A DNA stretch of 64,000 nucleotides, taken from assembly GCF_042680125.1 (NCBI RefSeq), contig NZ_JBHTNY010000018.1. One strand, 5' to 3'. The notes under the pieces were generated by a model. That model made no database searches. It saw only the letters and a list, made by a program, of their open reading frames with translations, and was not told the origin of the DNA. A program made the translations under genes and the position numbers. Shown one piece after another: positions 35,791-44,268 of the stretch. The DNA comes from Robinsoniella peoriensis (lineage in GTDB: Bacteria; Bacillota; Clostridia; Lachnospirales; Lachnospiraceae). Position 1 is the first letter of the stretch. Every line of letters starts with the position of its first letter.

Positions 35791-38700
35791 ATGATAAAAA
35801 AAGCAAAACGTTTTCTGGCAGGTTTCATGTCAATATGCATGTGTTTGACTATGATTCCTGTTTCTGTACAGGCGAATGAAATATTACAGGATAATATTCA
35901 GGAAGAATTTTATGATAATATAAATGATAAAGAATCCAGTGAGGCAGGAAAACTCATTACGATAAATTCGTATATAGGTGAGGCGGGGGGCGAACCTGGG
36001 GTGAATCCTTCGGTAAATGATTTCATGTTATTTGACAGTAATGGTTTCCCTCTTATTGTGGGCAATAGATATGGAAAACCGGGAGAAACATATTATATTC
36101 GGCAGGGATTTAAAGGTCCCAGCCAAGTCCTTGACAGAACCGATGTTTCCGGATTGGATCTAACCGATGAAGATAGAAATAATATGATAGAAAACATTCA
36201 AAATAGTACATTTTCATTTGTTATGCCTGACAACGAAGTAACTTTTGACCTTTATGTAGTTAGGCTGAAAGCCGTTTCTACATATATTATACCGGATGAA
36301 AGCGGAATAGAAGGCGGTACTATTGAAGTTACCGGAGGAAACTATAACGATAAATTCTTCCCGATTGGGTGGTATAATCCGTATAATGCTGAAGTTAATA
36401 TTAAGGCAGTACCCAATTTTGGGTATCGGTTTGTAGAATGGGATATTTCATTAAGTGGTGGTTCGGAGGATCCTGATTATCCAACAGACTCTGTATTACA
36501 AAGCGATTTTAACAATGCTGAAAAAACTTTTAATATGCCCAATAAACATGTGGATTTAAAAGCATACTTCGAAAAAGATCCCGATGCCGTCTTCGATGCA
36601 GTATTCACAGGCGGAGAAGGAGCAGAAGGTTCTGCACCAGAAAATATAACCGGTAAAGAGTCAGATACATTTACGCTTCCGGAAAATTCTTTTATATTAA
36701 ATGGATATCGTTTCCAGGGCTGGAATGAGGGTAAAGAGGTTTATAAACCGGGTTCTGCATACACCATGCCTTTTGGAGGTATCACTTTCACGGCGGAGTG
36801 GACAAAATCAGATTCTTTTGATATTAAATTCGAATCAGGTGGAGCTGATTCCGGAACGCCAATCGTTTTAAAAAACCAGAAACCAGGCGACCGGGTAAAA
36901 ATACCGGAAAATCCATTTACAAAAGCAGCTTATGACTTTGATGGATGGAATGATGGAACGCAGACTTACCAGCCGGGTGATGATTATACGATTCCGGATC
37001 ATGACGTAACCTTTACTGCCCAGTGGAGTGCGTTTTATACCTTTGAGGCAGGTACCGACGTATGGAATGTATCTGCGAAATGGTGCTACGGTCCTGAGGA
37101 TGCAGGAATTATTCCTGAGGAAGCTGGAGCTAAAAATGGCAAAATGCCAAAAGGCAACGTAGAACGTATATACTTTGGCATGTCCGGTGAGATCAATCAA
37201 AATGCAGATAATTATTACAAATTTGAAGGTTTTACCATTAACGGAAAAACTTATACAGAAGCAACGACGATCTCAAATACCGATTATTTTTCCGGAAATG
37301 TGATTATCAGCTTACCGGATAAAGAAGATGCAGATGGCTGCAAATATGGTAAAGTAGAATTTAAAAATGGTGAATTTAAAAATAATGTTGAGATCAGGCA
37401 GCATTATACAGAAACAACGGAGAAACGATATCTGGCAGATATTTCATCTTTTACGATCAACGGTAGAACAGGGAATATTACAAATGATAAAATTGTTGTA
37501 AGCGTGCCTGAAAATACGGATCTTACGAAATTGAAACCAGTCATCAAATTAAGTGATGGTGCCACAGTTTCCCCAAAATCGGAAGAAGAAGTGGATTTAA
37601 CGAAGCCGGTTGTTTATACGGTTATATCCAAGGATGGCAGAATAACAAAGAAATATACAGTGTCCGTAGAATTTATACGGAATCACCTGGAAGAAAATCT
37701 GCCGGGATGGATTACACAGACATTTGAGGCACGCCGGGACAGAGATGGTGATGGTACCCTGGTACTGGGAAGCGAGCCATTCCTGAAGAGTGCCAGTTCA
37801 ACCTGGTCCGACTGGGCTGCATTTACAATGGGACGTTTTGGCACGGTTAATTCCGATGGAAGCGTAAACCTGAATTATAAAGATGGTGAAAATAATGAAG
37901 GCTACAGCGCTTACATGGAAGCAATGAAAGCAAATATCGAAAAAAGGTATGCGGAGAACGATGGAAAATTAGATGATAATAAAGTGACAGAATGGCATCG
38001 TGCTGCACTTGCAATCGCAGCAATCGGAGGCGATGTTACTGATTTTGGAACTTATAATGGCAATGGAATTAATCTAATCAATGATGGAGCCTTTAATGCT
38101 GTTGTAGACCCCTCAAGGCAGGGAATTAACGGACCGATTTTTGCATTGATAGCAATGAATATACAGGACTTTACCCGTCCCGCTGAAATGAAATACTCTG
38201 ATGAATATCTGATCAAATATATTCTGGAGAGACAGCTGAAGGACGGTGAAAATGGAAGCTACAGCGGATGGGCATTGTGGGGAGCGGTATCTGATCCTGA
38301 TATCTCAGCTATGGCAGTACAGGCATTGTCTGCCTATTACTGGGATGATACGGAATATACTTACACAAATCTGGCAAGTGGTGAGACTGTAACCAAAACG
38401 GTTCGTACAGCAATCGATGAAGCATTGAACAGATTGGGGACATTGCAGACAGATCTGGGTGATTACTTATCCTGGGGAACACGAAATATGGAAAGTACGT
38501 CTCAGGTACTGCTTGCTATTATTTCTGTGGGAGTAGATCCTTTGACCGACCAGCGCTTTATTAAAAATGGAAATACCCTGATTGACGGTGTTTTACGGTA
38601 CAAATTAGAGTCCGGTGGATTCTGCCATACCTTTGATTATGATCCGGATAATGCTGCGGCATCTAACGGAGTATATAATTCCATGGCAACAGATCAGGGA

Positions 38701-39951
38701 GGTTATGGTTTAGTTGCTGCCTGGCGGTATCTGAATGGTATGCGTTATATATATGACTATCGTGCAGAGTTCTCAGCCCAGGATACATCCGTTATAAACA
38801 CCTTAAAAGCAACAATTGACAATGCATTAGCGAAAAAAGGAACGGAAGGATATTACGAAGCCTTAAATAGTGCTATGGAAACCTATAATAGTACTTTCAA
38901 AGAATTAAATGATAATTCTTTACGTAGATATGTACCAAACTACTGGCAGCTTTCCGATGCACTTGACGCTGAAAATGTCACAGTAGATGAGCTGAAAGCA
39001 GCAGCAGCGCCGGTAGAAAAACTTATTGAAGCAATTGGTCCGGTAACAAAAGACAGCAAAGCGGCAATAGAAAAAGCAAGAGCTGCATATGAAGCTCTTG
39101 CAGATGCAGCAAAAAAATATGTCAGCAATTACAGTGTCTTAACAGCTGCAGAAAAAACTCTGGCTGATTTATCAAAACCGGTACCGCCGGAAGTAGTAAA
39201 GGTTACAGGAGTTATATTACAGACAGCATCCATATCTATGTATCCTACCCAGGTACAATTGCTGAAAACAACCGTGACACCAGCCAATGCCGCAAACAAA
39301 TCAGTAACCTATAAGAGCAATAATACAAAGGCAGTCACAGTTGACGCAAATGGAAAAATAACCGCAAAATCTGCAGGAACTGCTGTTATAACAGTATCCG
39401 CACAAGATGGAAGCGGTAAGTCTGCTGCCTGTAAAGTTACTGTTAAAAAGGCAAATGTGAAATTAAATGCAACAAAATTACCATTACAGTTAAAAAAGCG
39501 GGTGACGCTTAAGGTATCTGGATTGGCAGCAGGGGATAAAGTGGTCTCCTGGAAGAGTTCCAATAAAAAATATGCGGTGGTATCGGACAAAGGAAAAGTA
39601 ACAGCGAAGAAACCTGGAAATACGAAAATTACCGTAACTACAAAATATGGAGCCAAAGCAACCTGTAAAGTAACCGTACAGAAAAGCAAGGTGAAAGTGT
39701 CCTCTATTTCTGTTAATATGAAAAAGCTTGAGCTGAAAAAAGGTAAGAAGGCAAAATTAGCAGTAACACTTAAACCAATTACGGCGAAAGATAAGGTTAC
39801 ATTTAAATCTTCTGATCCTAGTGTTGCGACGGTAGGTTCTAAGGGAGTAGTAAGGGCAAAGAATAAAGGAGAATGTAAGATTATTATCCGTACGTCAAAT
39901 GGAAAGAAGAAAACGGTAAGAGTGAAAGTTATAAATAGTAACAAAAAATAA
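35791..39951 (+). CDS. Secreted intrinsic-factor-like alpha6/alpha6-barrel protein with InlB and Ig-like domains
   Basis: This 1,386-residue surface protein has a signal peptide (cleavage near VQANE), two InlB/Flg_new repeats (about residues 270-418), a beta-sandwich (about 545-632) and an alpha6/alpha6 barrel (about 636-990). The barrel has the repeat signatures TEWHRAALAIAAIGGDV, DPDISAMAVQALSAYY, STSQVLLAIISVGVDP and NSMATDQGGYGL. The same fold makes the N-terminal domain of intrinsic factor and transcobalamin, where it holds the corrin ring. No DXDD motif of terpene cyclases is present. A helical FIVAR-like segment (about 1075-1130) and three Big_2 Ig-like domains follow, the last two Lys-rich. 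Gene position, 65 bases after the DUF4430 gene under riboswitch 2, indicates that the two proteins form one B12-capturing pair. Confidence 0.85.
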   Translation: MIKKAKRFLAGFMSICMCLTMIPVSVQANEILQDNIQEEFYDNINDKESSEAGKLITINSYIGEAGGEPGVNPSVNDFMLFDSNGFPLIVGNRYGKPGETYYIRQGFKGPSQVLDRTDVSGLDLTDEDRNNMIENIQNSTFSFVMPDNEVTFDLYVVRLKAVSTYIIPDESGIEGGTIEVTGGNYNDKFFPIGWYNPYNAEVNIKAVPNFGYRFVEWDISLSGGSEDPDYPTDSVLQSDFNNAEKTFNMPNKHVDLKAYFEKDPDAVFDAVFTGGEGAEGSAPENITGKESDTFTLPENSFILNGYRFQGWNEGKEVYKPGSAYTMPFGGITFTAEWTKSDSFDIKFESGGADSGTPIVLKNQKPGDRVKIPENPFTKAAYDFDGWNDGTQTYQPGDDYTIPDHDVTFTAQWSAFYTFEAGTDVWNVSAKWCYGPEDAGIIPEEAGAKNGKMPKGNVERIYFGMSGEINQNADNYYKFEGFTINGKTYTEATTISNTDYFSGNVIISLPDKEDADGCKYGKVEFKNGEFKNNVEIRQHYTETTEKRYLADISSFTINGRTGNITNDKIVVSVPENTDLTKLKPVIKLSDGATVSPKSEEEVDLTKPVVYTVISKDGRITKKYTVSVEFIRNHLEENLPGWITQTFEARRDRDGDGTLVLGSEPFLKSASSTWSDWAAFTMGRFGTVNSDGSVNLNYKDGENNEGYSAYMEAMKANIEKRYAENDGKLDDNKVTEWHRAALAIAAIGGDVTDFGTYNGNGINLINDGAFNAVVDPSRQGINGPIFALIAMNIQDFTRPAEMKYSDEYLIKYILERQLKDGENGSYSGWALWGAVSDPDISAMAVQALSAYYWDDTEYTYTNLASGETVTKTVRTAIDEALNRLGTLQTDLGDYLSWGTRNMESTSQVLLAIISVGVDPLTDQRFIKNGNTLIDGVLRYKLESGGFCHTFDYDPDNAAASNGVYNSMATDQGGYGLVAAWRYLNGMRYIYDYRAEFSAQDTSVINTLKATIDNALAKKGTEGYYEALNSAMETYNSTFKELNDNSLRRYVPNYWQLSDALDAENVTVDELKAAAAPVEKLIEAIGPVTKDSKAAIEKARAAYEALADAAKKYVSNYSVLTAAEKTLADLSKPVPPEVVKVTGVILQTASISMYPTQVQLLKTTVTPANAANKSVTYKSNNTKAVTVDANGKITAKSAGTAVITVSAQDGSGKSAACKVTVKKANVKLNATKLPLQLKKRVTLKVSGLAAGDKVVSWKSSNKKYAVVSDKGKVTAKKPGNTKITVTTKYGAKATCKVTVQKSKVKVSSISVNMKKLELKKGKKAKLAVTLKPITAKDKVTFKSSDPSVATVGSKGVVRAKNKGECKIIIRTSNGKKKTVRVKVINSNKK

Positions 39952-39991
39952 AATTTTAACACGAAATTCCAATTAAAACAATTAAAATACG

Positions 39992-40085
39992 ACTGCACGA
40001 TCTGGCTGCAGAGAAATGATGAATCAATCTATGGTGATGTCCATATTTGAATTCTTTCTCTGCGGTTCGGATCGTGCAGTTTTTG
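39992..40085 (+). terminator. Long terminator of riboswitch unit 2
   Basis: ACTGCACGATC and GGATCGTGCAGT, extended by TGCAGAGAAA and TTTCTCTGC, form a long stem with internal bulge, followed by TTTTTG. It lies 40 bases past the barrel gene. Confidence 0.85.
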
Positions 40086-40243
40086 TATGTAGTGACTAAA
40101 AGTATTGAAATAAAATTTTTGCAGGCCTTATTGACAAATAGATAATAATAGGATATGATAACGATATAAATTAAATTAACAGTGTTAAGTATATGCAAAA
40201 ACCAAAAACAACAACTAAAAAATAAGTGTATAGGAGTAAGTGC

Positions 40244-40726
40244 ATGAAAATATTGATACTATATGCAAGTAAATATGGATGTACAGAGGATTGTAGCAAC
40301 TATCTCAAAGATAAACTGAACCAGGAAGTAAAAACAATAAATTTAAAAGATGCCGGATCCGTCGATTTGCAGCAATATGACTGGGTTATCATTGGCGGAT
40401 CCATATACATAGGGAAAATACAAAAAGAAGTAAAAGTTTTTTGTGAACAGAATCTGCAAAGCCTGCTTACAAAAAATATTATTTTATTTATGTGCTGTAC
40501 AACACCTGATCAGGAAAGTGAGTTCTTCATCAAAAATTTCCCCGCTTCGCTGCGAAAGCATGCTGAAAAAACAGTAAATATGGGAGGTGAACTTCGTCAA
40601 CATAAAATGGGATTTTTCGATAAAAAAATAACAGCCATGGTGTCGAAACTGGAGCCTAAGAAAAATGAAATACTATATAAAAATATAGATGGATTAGCTG
40701 ATTTTCTAAATAAGAAATGTTCTTAA
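40244..40726 (+). CDS. Flavodoxin-domain protein (HemG-like)
   Basis: This 160-residue protein has an N-terminal flavodoxin FMN-binding loop (ILYASKYGCTEDCSNYL), a second loop region (DWVIIGGSIYIGKIQKEVK) and a MCCTTPDQE block. These fit the Flavodoxin_5 / protoporphyrinogen oxidase HemG-like group. It probably carries out two-electron redox work with FMN. The ATG at 40244 follows TAGGAG and is preferred to 40226. It lies between the terminator of unit 2 and the promoter of unit 3 and is thus separate from the riboswitch operons. A role in cobalt reduction is attractive in this context, but nothing in the sequence shows it. Confidence 0.85.
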   Translation: MKILILYASKYGCTEDCSNYLKDKLNQEVKTINLKDAGSVDLQQYDWVIIGGSIYIGKIQKEVKVFCEQNLQSLLTKNIILFMCCTTPDQESEFFIKNFPASLRKHAEKTVNMGGELRQHKMGFFDKKITAMVSKLEPKKNEILYKNIDGLADFLNKKCS

Positions 40727-40806
40727 ATGAAGCTGCTAAAAGAAAAATATTTTTATAGTTTTGGAGGTAAAATATAAAAAAGATACCAATTATCCAAAGA
40801 AATTCA

Positions 40807-40835
40807 TTGACTTTCCCATATCAATGAGATAGTAT
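40807..40835 (+). promoter_or_regulatory. Promoter of riboswitch unit 3
   Basis: TTGACT (40807-40812) and TAGTAT (40830-40835) are 17 bases apart, directly before riboswitch 3. Confidence 0.75.
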
Positions 40836-40855
40836 TATTTCATAAACAAAATATT

Positions 40856-41100
40856 AATTGCGGTCATTTTTCATGCATTTTTTCAGAATCTGCCATGAAA
40901 GTGATAATAGGGAAGCCGGTTCAATTCCGGCACAGTCACCTCTACTGTAACGTGGACGAGGAAACAATATGCCATTGGCGCTGCACGGATAGCTGCTGAG
41001 AAGGCGTTTCTAAGGTCGAAGCGGAGTCAGGATACCTGCCGTAAAAACAGATTGCTGTATTTCCGGGATGAGGAAGCAGATTTGTTTTTATACCGCGATT
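40856..41100 (+). promoter_or_regulatory. Cobalamin riboswitch 3
   Basis: The core is again clear: AATTGCGGTCAT, GGGAAGCCGGTTCAATTCCGG, CACAGTCACCTC, ACTGTAACGTGGACGAGG, GAGAAGGCG and the B12 box GTCAGGATACCTGCC (41026-41040), then the ATTTCCGGGATGAGGAAGC hairpin and a closing TACCGCGATT. It controls the start of the roughly 20 kb surface-protein/ECF cluster beginning at 41240. Confidence 0.95.
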
Positions 41101-41160
41101 TAATGTTTGGTGCATTAGAATGATGGAATAAAGAGGATGGGAATCCGATTTGATTATAAT

Positions 41161-41205
41161 ATAAAAGCCTTTCTGTTTACACACAGGAAGGCTTTTATTT
41201 TTGTG
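41161..41205 (+). terminator. Riboswitch 3 expression-platform terminator
   Basis: ATAAAAGCCTTTCTGT and ACAGGAAGGCTTTTAT form a 16-base stem (one G-T pair) followed by TTTTT. It ends 35 bases before the first start codon of the operon. Confidence 0.92.
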
Positions 41206-41239
41206 TAAAAAAATGATAAATAATTCAGGAGGAAATGAA

Positions 41240-44173
41240 ATGAGGGAGAAAAAAGTGATTCAGAAATTTTTCGTTTGGATGATTGTTATGCTGCTGTTGA
41301 TAACAGATATTCCGGTAATGATTGTTCGGGCGGATGAAACAGGTTCCGGTCAGCAAGAAGTAATCATGCTGAAAACGACTTTACAGGATGGTTTTATCCA
41401 GCGGTCAAGCAAAAGAACATTTGATGTCTGGGCAAGGGACAGCGGAGATAACAAAGTGGATTCAGAGGCATTTCTGTACAATGAAGATATGCCCAATGAC
41501 AGAGAAGCACTGAAGGTGAGCTGGAATGATAAGAAAAAGACCAGCTATTTATTGAATATGTCAGGAAAGCCAGATGGCAGTTACGTTATTATTGTCAGGG
41601 GATTTAAGGAAGACAAAGCAGAAAATGAGATTCAATATCATTTTACCTATCAGGCAGCAGATAAAGGCGATTGTATAGGATATGCGGCTTTTGATATCGA
41701 ACTTTTCACGATTTCAAAAGATTATCTGATTGAACCGGTTCTGGTACCGGTATATGAAGGTGAGAATTCCGTTCGTGTACTCCAGCGGCTGATTCAAAAA
41801 AATGGATATGATATGGTATATACGGGAAGCCTGGATACCGGCTTTTATTTATCTAAAATTCAGAATCTTCCATCTGGATTTTTGAAGGATGCGGCTTTAG
41901 AGCCTACGGTGGCAACTGTTGATGAAGTGCGCAATGCCTTTGATCCAACTGCTTTTATTGACGGAGAACTGGGAGAATTTAATTTTAGCCGTATGAGCGG
42001 CTGGATGTATTGTCTGAATAATGTATTCCCAAATGTAGGATTTGCGGATACCTATCTATCAGACGGAGATGTGGTACGCGTACAGTTCACGGTAGGATAT
42101 GGTTCTGAGATCGGCGGCTCCGGTGCAATGGGTGGCGGGGATATTGACGATTATTATCTGGTAGCAGACAAAGACCGTCTGACATATCTGCTTGCCAGTA
42201 TAAATTCTGCAGCAAATAGAGAAGCGTTGCTGAATGATCCAAAGATCAGCCAGATGGTAAATCAGGCGAACCAGGTCATGAGGAATATCGGAGCAGAGCA
42301 AAATGTGGTAGATGAGACATCAGAAATGTTGGAAGAAACATTGATTGGTGAAGTAACTGCTATAAAAATGCTGACAGAAGATAAAGAGATTATGATTAAT
42401 GAAAGTGAAGAGCTGCAGGTGGCAGTGGAGCCGGAACAAACTCATTTTCCAGTTAATCTCCACTGGACATCCAGTGATCCGGAAGTGGTGTCGGTAGAAA
42501 GCGGAGTGGTAACGGCTGTAAGTCCGGGTGTGGCACAGATTACAGCCAGTTATAGAGATCTGCAGGCATCCTGTACCATTACGGTACCGGAAAGCCCTAT
42601 GACCGGGATTGACCTGAGTGCGGATCATTTGGACATTTTGAAAAAACAGGAAAGTGAACTGGAAGTAATCTATCTGCCGTCAAATACATCGGACAGCAGG
42701 GAAATACGATGGTCTTCTTCTAACGAAAATGCCGCAACCGTGGATGATAAAGGTCTGGTCGTGGGGAAAGGAACCGGTGAGACGATTATCACGGCTGTCT
42801 GTAATGGTTTTGAAGCCTCCTGTACAGTAAATGTCAAAGAGATTCCTATGACGGATATGAGTCTTAGTATGGAATCCATGGAATTAACAAAAGGTGCCAC
42901 AATGACATTAAAGGCAAGTAGTATTCCTGAGGATGCAACAGATGACATTACCTGGACTTATGTAACATCTGATCCGGAAGTGGCGACCGTGGGTAAGACC
43001 GGGATTGTCAAAGGGATAGCCGAAGGGGAGGCCGATATTACGGTTTCGTCAGGGGCATTTAGCAAAACATGTAAGGTAACCGTAAAGGAAATACCGTTGC
43101 AGCAAATCAGTATCAGTTCCCCTTGTTTTTCCCTGTCCAGCGTCAGCGGCGTAAAAATTAAAAACTTATTATTAACCGTATCGCCGGATAACTATACGGA
43201 AAATATCAGATGGAATAGCTCAGATTCTTCCATTGCAAGTGTAGATGAAAAAGGTCTAGTGATGGCGAAGAAAAACGGTACGGTATGGATAACGGCATAC
43301 GGAGATAAAAGCGGAGTCAGTGCCAGTACTATGGTAAAAGTGATTGACAAAGCAGTTTCCGTCAACAGTCTGTCATTTCCCCAATCTGAAATATCTCTGG
43401 AAGAAGGAAAAACTTTAACATTACCGATCAAAACATCACCGGCAAATGCTACGGATCCGTTTATATGGGTATCCGATCAGGAAAGGATTGTAACGGTCAA
43501 AGGTGGCACCATTACGGCAAAATCTTTAGGTACTGCGAATATAACTGTATATTCCGGTGATCAGGCGGCTTCCTGTAAAATAACCGTTCAGAAGAAATCA
43601 GAACCAAAGCCAACGCCGCCGCCGACTCCAACACCGCCTGTTCCGCAGCCCCCAAAACCGGTACCACAGCCAAAAGCCTATGTGAAATTAAATGTAAGCA
43701 GTATTCCTCTGCAGGTGAAAAAATCAACCAAAGTAGTGAAAGTTAAAAGCATTGGAAAAGGAGACAAGGTTGTATCCTGGACCAGCTCAAATAAAAAAGT
43801 GGCAACGGTTACAAGGAGTGGGAAAATTACAGCAAAAAAGAAAGGAACTGCTAAAATTACCGTCAAGACAAAACGTGGTGTAAAAGCAGTCTGCAGGGTA
43901 ACCGTACAAAAAAGCAGAGTTGTTACCAAATCGATCAAAGTAAATAAGAGCAGTATGAGCCTGAAAAAAGGGAAAAAGGCAACGATTACAGTTGTCAGAA
44001 AACCAATTACGGCAACGGAAAAAATTTATTTTGAATCGTCGAATGAAAAAATAGCTACTGTAAATTCGAAAGGCGTAGTAAGGGCGAAGAAGGCAGGACA
44101 TTGCAAGATTAAGGTGAGAAGCAAAAATGGCAAATCTAAAACCGTAAAAATTAAGGTTATAAAAGGAAATTGA
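41240..44173 (+). CDS. Secreted DUF4430 protein with seven Big_2 Ig-like domains
   Basis: This 977-residue protein has a signal peptide (about residues 1-35, ending VRADE), an N-terminal beta-region and a DUF4430 domain (about residues 160-295). DUF4430 signatures are EGENSVRVLQRLI, GEFNFSRMSGWMYCLNNVFP, SDGDVVRVQFTVGYG and EIGGSGAMGG. A helical spacer follows, then five Big_2 Ig-like domains, a Pro-rich hinge (PKPTPPPTPTPPVPQPP) and two more Lys-rich Big_2 domains. The hinge and basic tail suggest a stalk through the cell wall, though no LPXTG is seen. The ATG at 41240 follows AGGAGG by seven bases. It is the first gene after riboswitch 3 and is paired with the barrel protein at 44269. I infer that it supplies the beta half of a corrinoid-binding complex. 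Confidence 0.85.
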   Translation: MREKKVIQKFFVWMIVMLLLITDIPVMIVRADETGSGQQEVIMLKTTLQDGFIQRSSKRTFDVWARDSGDNKVDSEAFLYNEDMPNDREALKVSWNDKKKTSYLLNMSGKPDGSYVIIVRGFKEDKAENEIQYHFTYQAADKGDCIGYAAFDIELFTISKDYLIEPVLVPVYEGENSVRVLQRLIQKNGYDMVYTGSLDTGFYLSKIQNLPSGFLKDAALEPTVATVDEVRNAFDPTAFIDGELGEFNFSRMSGWMYCLNNVFPNVGFADTYLSDGDVVRVQFTVGYGSEIGGSGAMGGGDIDDYYLVADKDRLTYLLASINSAANREALLNDPKISQMVNQANQVMRNIGAEQNVVDETSEMLEETLIGEVTAIKMLTEDKEIMINESEELQVAVEPEQTHFPVNLHWTSSDPEVVSVESGVVTAVSPGVAQITASYRDLQASCTITVPESPMTGIDLSADHLDILKKQESELEVIYLPSNTSDSREIRWSSSNENAATVDDKGLVVGKGTGETIITAVCNGFEASCTVNVKEIPMTDMSLSMESMELTKGATMTLKASSIPEDATDDITWTYVTSDPEVATVGKTGIVKGIAEGEADITVSSGAFSKTCKVTVKEIPLQQISISSPCFSLSSVSGVKIKNLLLTVSPDNYTENIRWNSSDSSIASVDEKGLVMAKKNGTVWITAYGDKSGVSASTMVKVIDKAVSVNSLSFPQSEISLEEGKTLTLPIKTSPANATDPFIWVSDQERIVTVKGGTITAKSLGTANITVYSGDQAASCKITVQKKSEPKPTPPPTPTPPVPQPPKPVPQPKAYVKLNVSSIPLQVKKSTKVVKVKSIGKGDKVVSWTSSNKKVATVTRSGKITAKKKGTAKITVKTKRGVKAVCRVTVQKSRVVTKSIKVNKSSMSLKKGKKATITVVRKPITATEKIYFESSNEKIATVNSKGVVRAKKAGHCKIKVRSKNGKSKTVKIKVIKGN

Positions 44174-44177
44174 TTCA

Positions 44178-44247
44178 GAGGGTGTTTGAAAATTCATAAT
44201 AGAAAGCTGTATGCCATTTTCAGTACAGTAATATTTCGAACACGCTC
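44178..44247 (+). promoter_or_regulatory. Intercistronic hairpin
   Basis: GAGGGTGTTTGAAA and TTTCGAACACGCTC pair imperfectly at long range between the first two genes of unit 3. There is no T-run, so processing or message stability is more likely than termination. Confidence 0.4.
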
Positions 44248-44268
44248 CAGGGAAGAAGGAGGAAGTTT

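Noticed and set aside
39309..39998. 229-codon minus-strand ORF opposite the Big_2 domains
   Set aside because: Phe/Leu/Thr-rich shadow of the Lys/Val-rich sense frame; similar shadows occur opposite other Ig-like domains.
40244..40726. Flavodoxin gene as a member of a riboswitch unit
   Set aside because: A strong terminator (39992-40085) lies before it and the promoter of unit 3 lies after it, so it appears to be independent.
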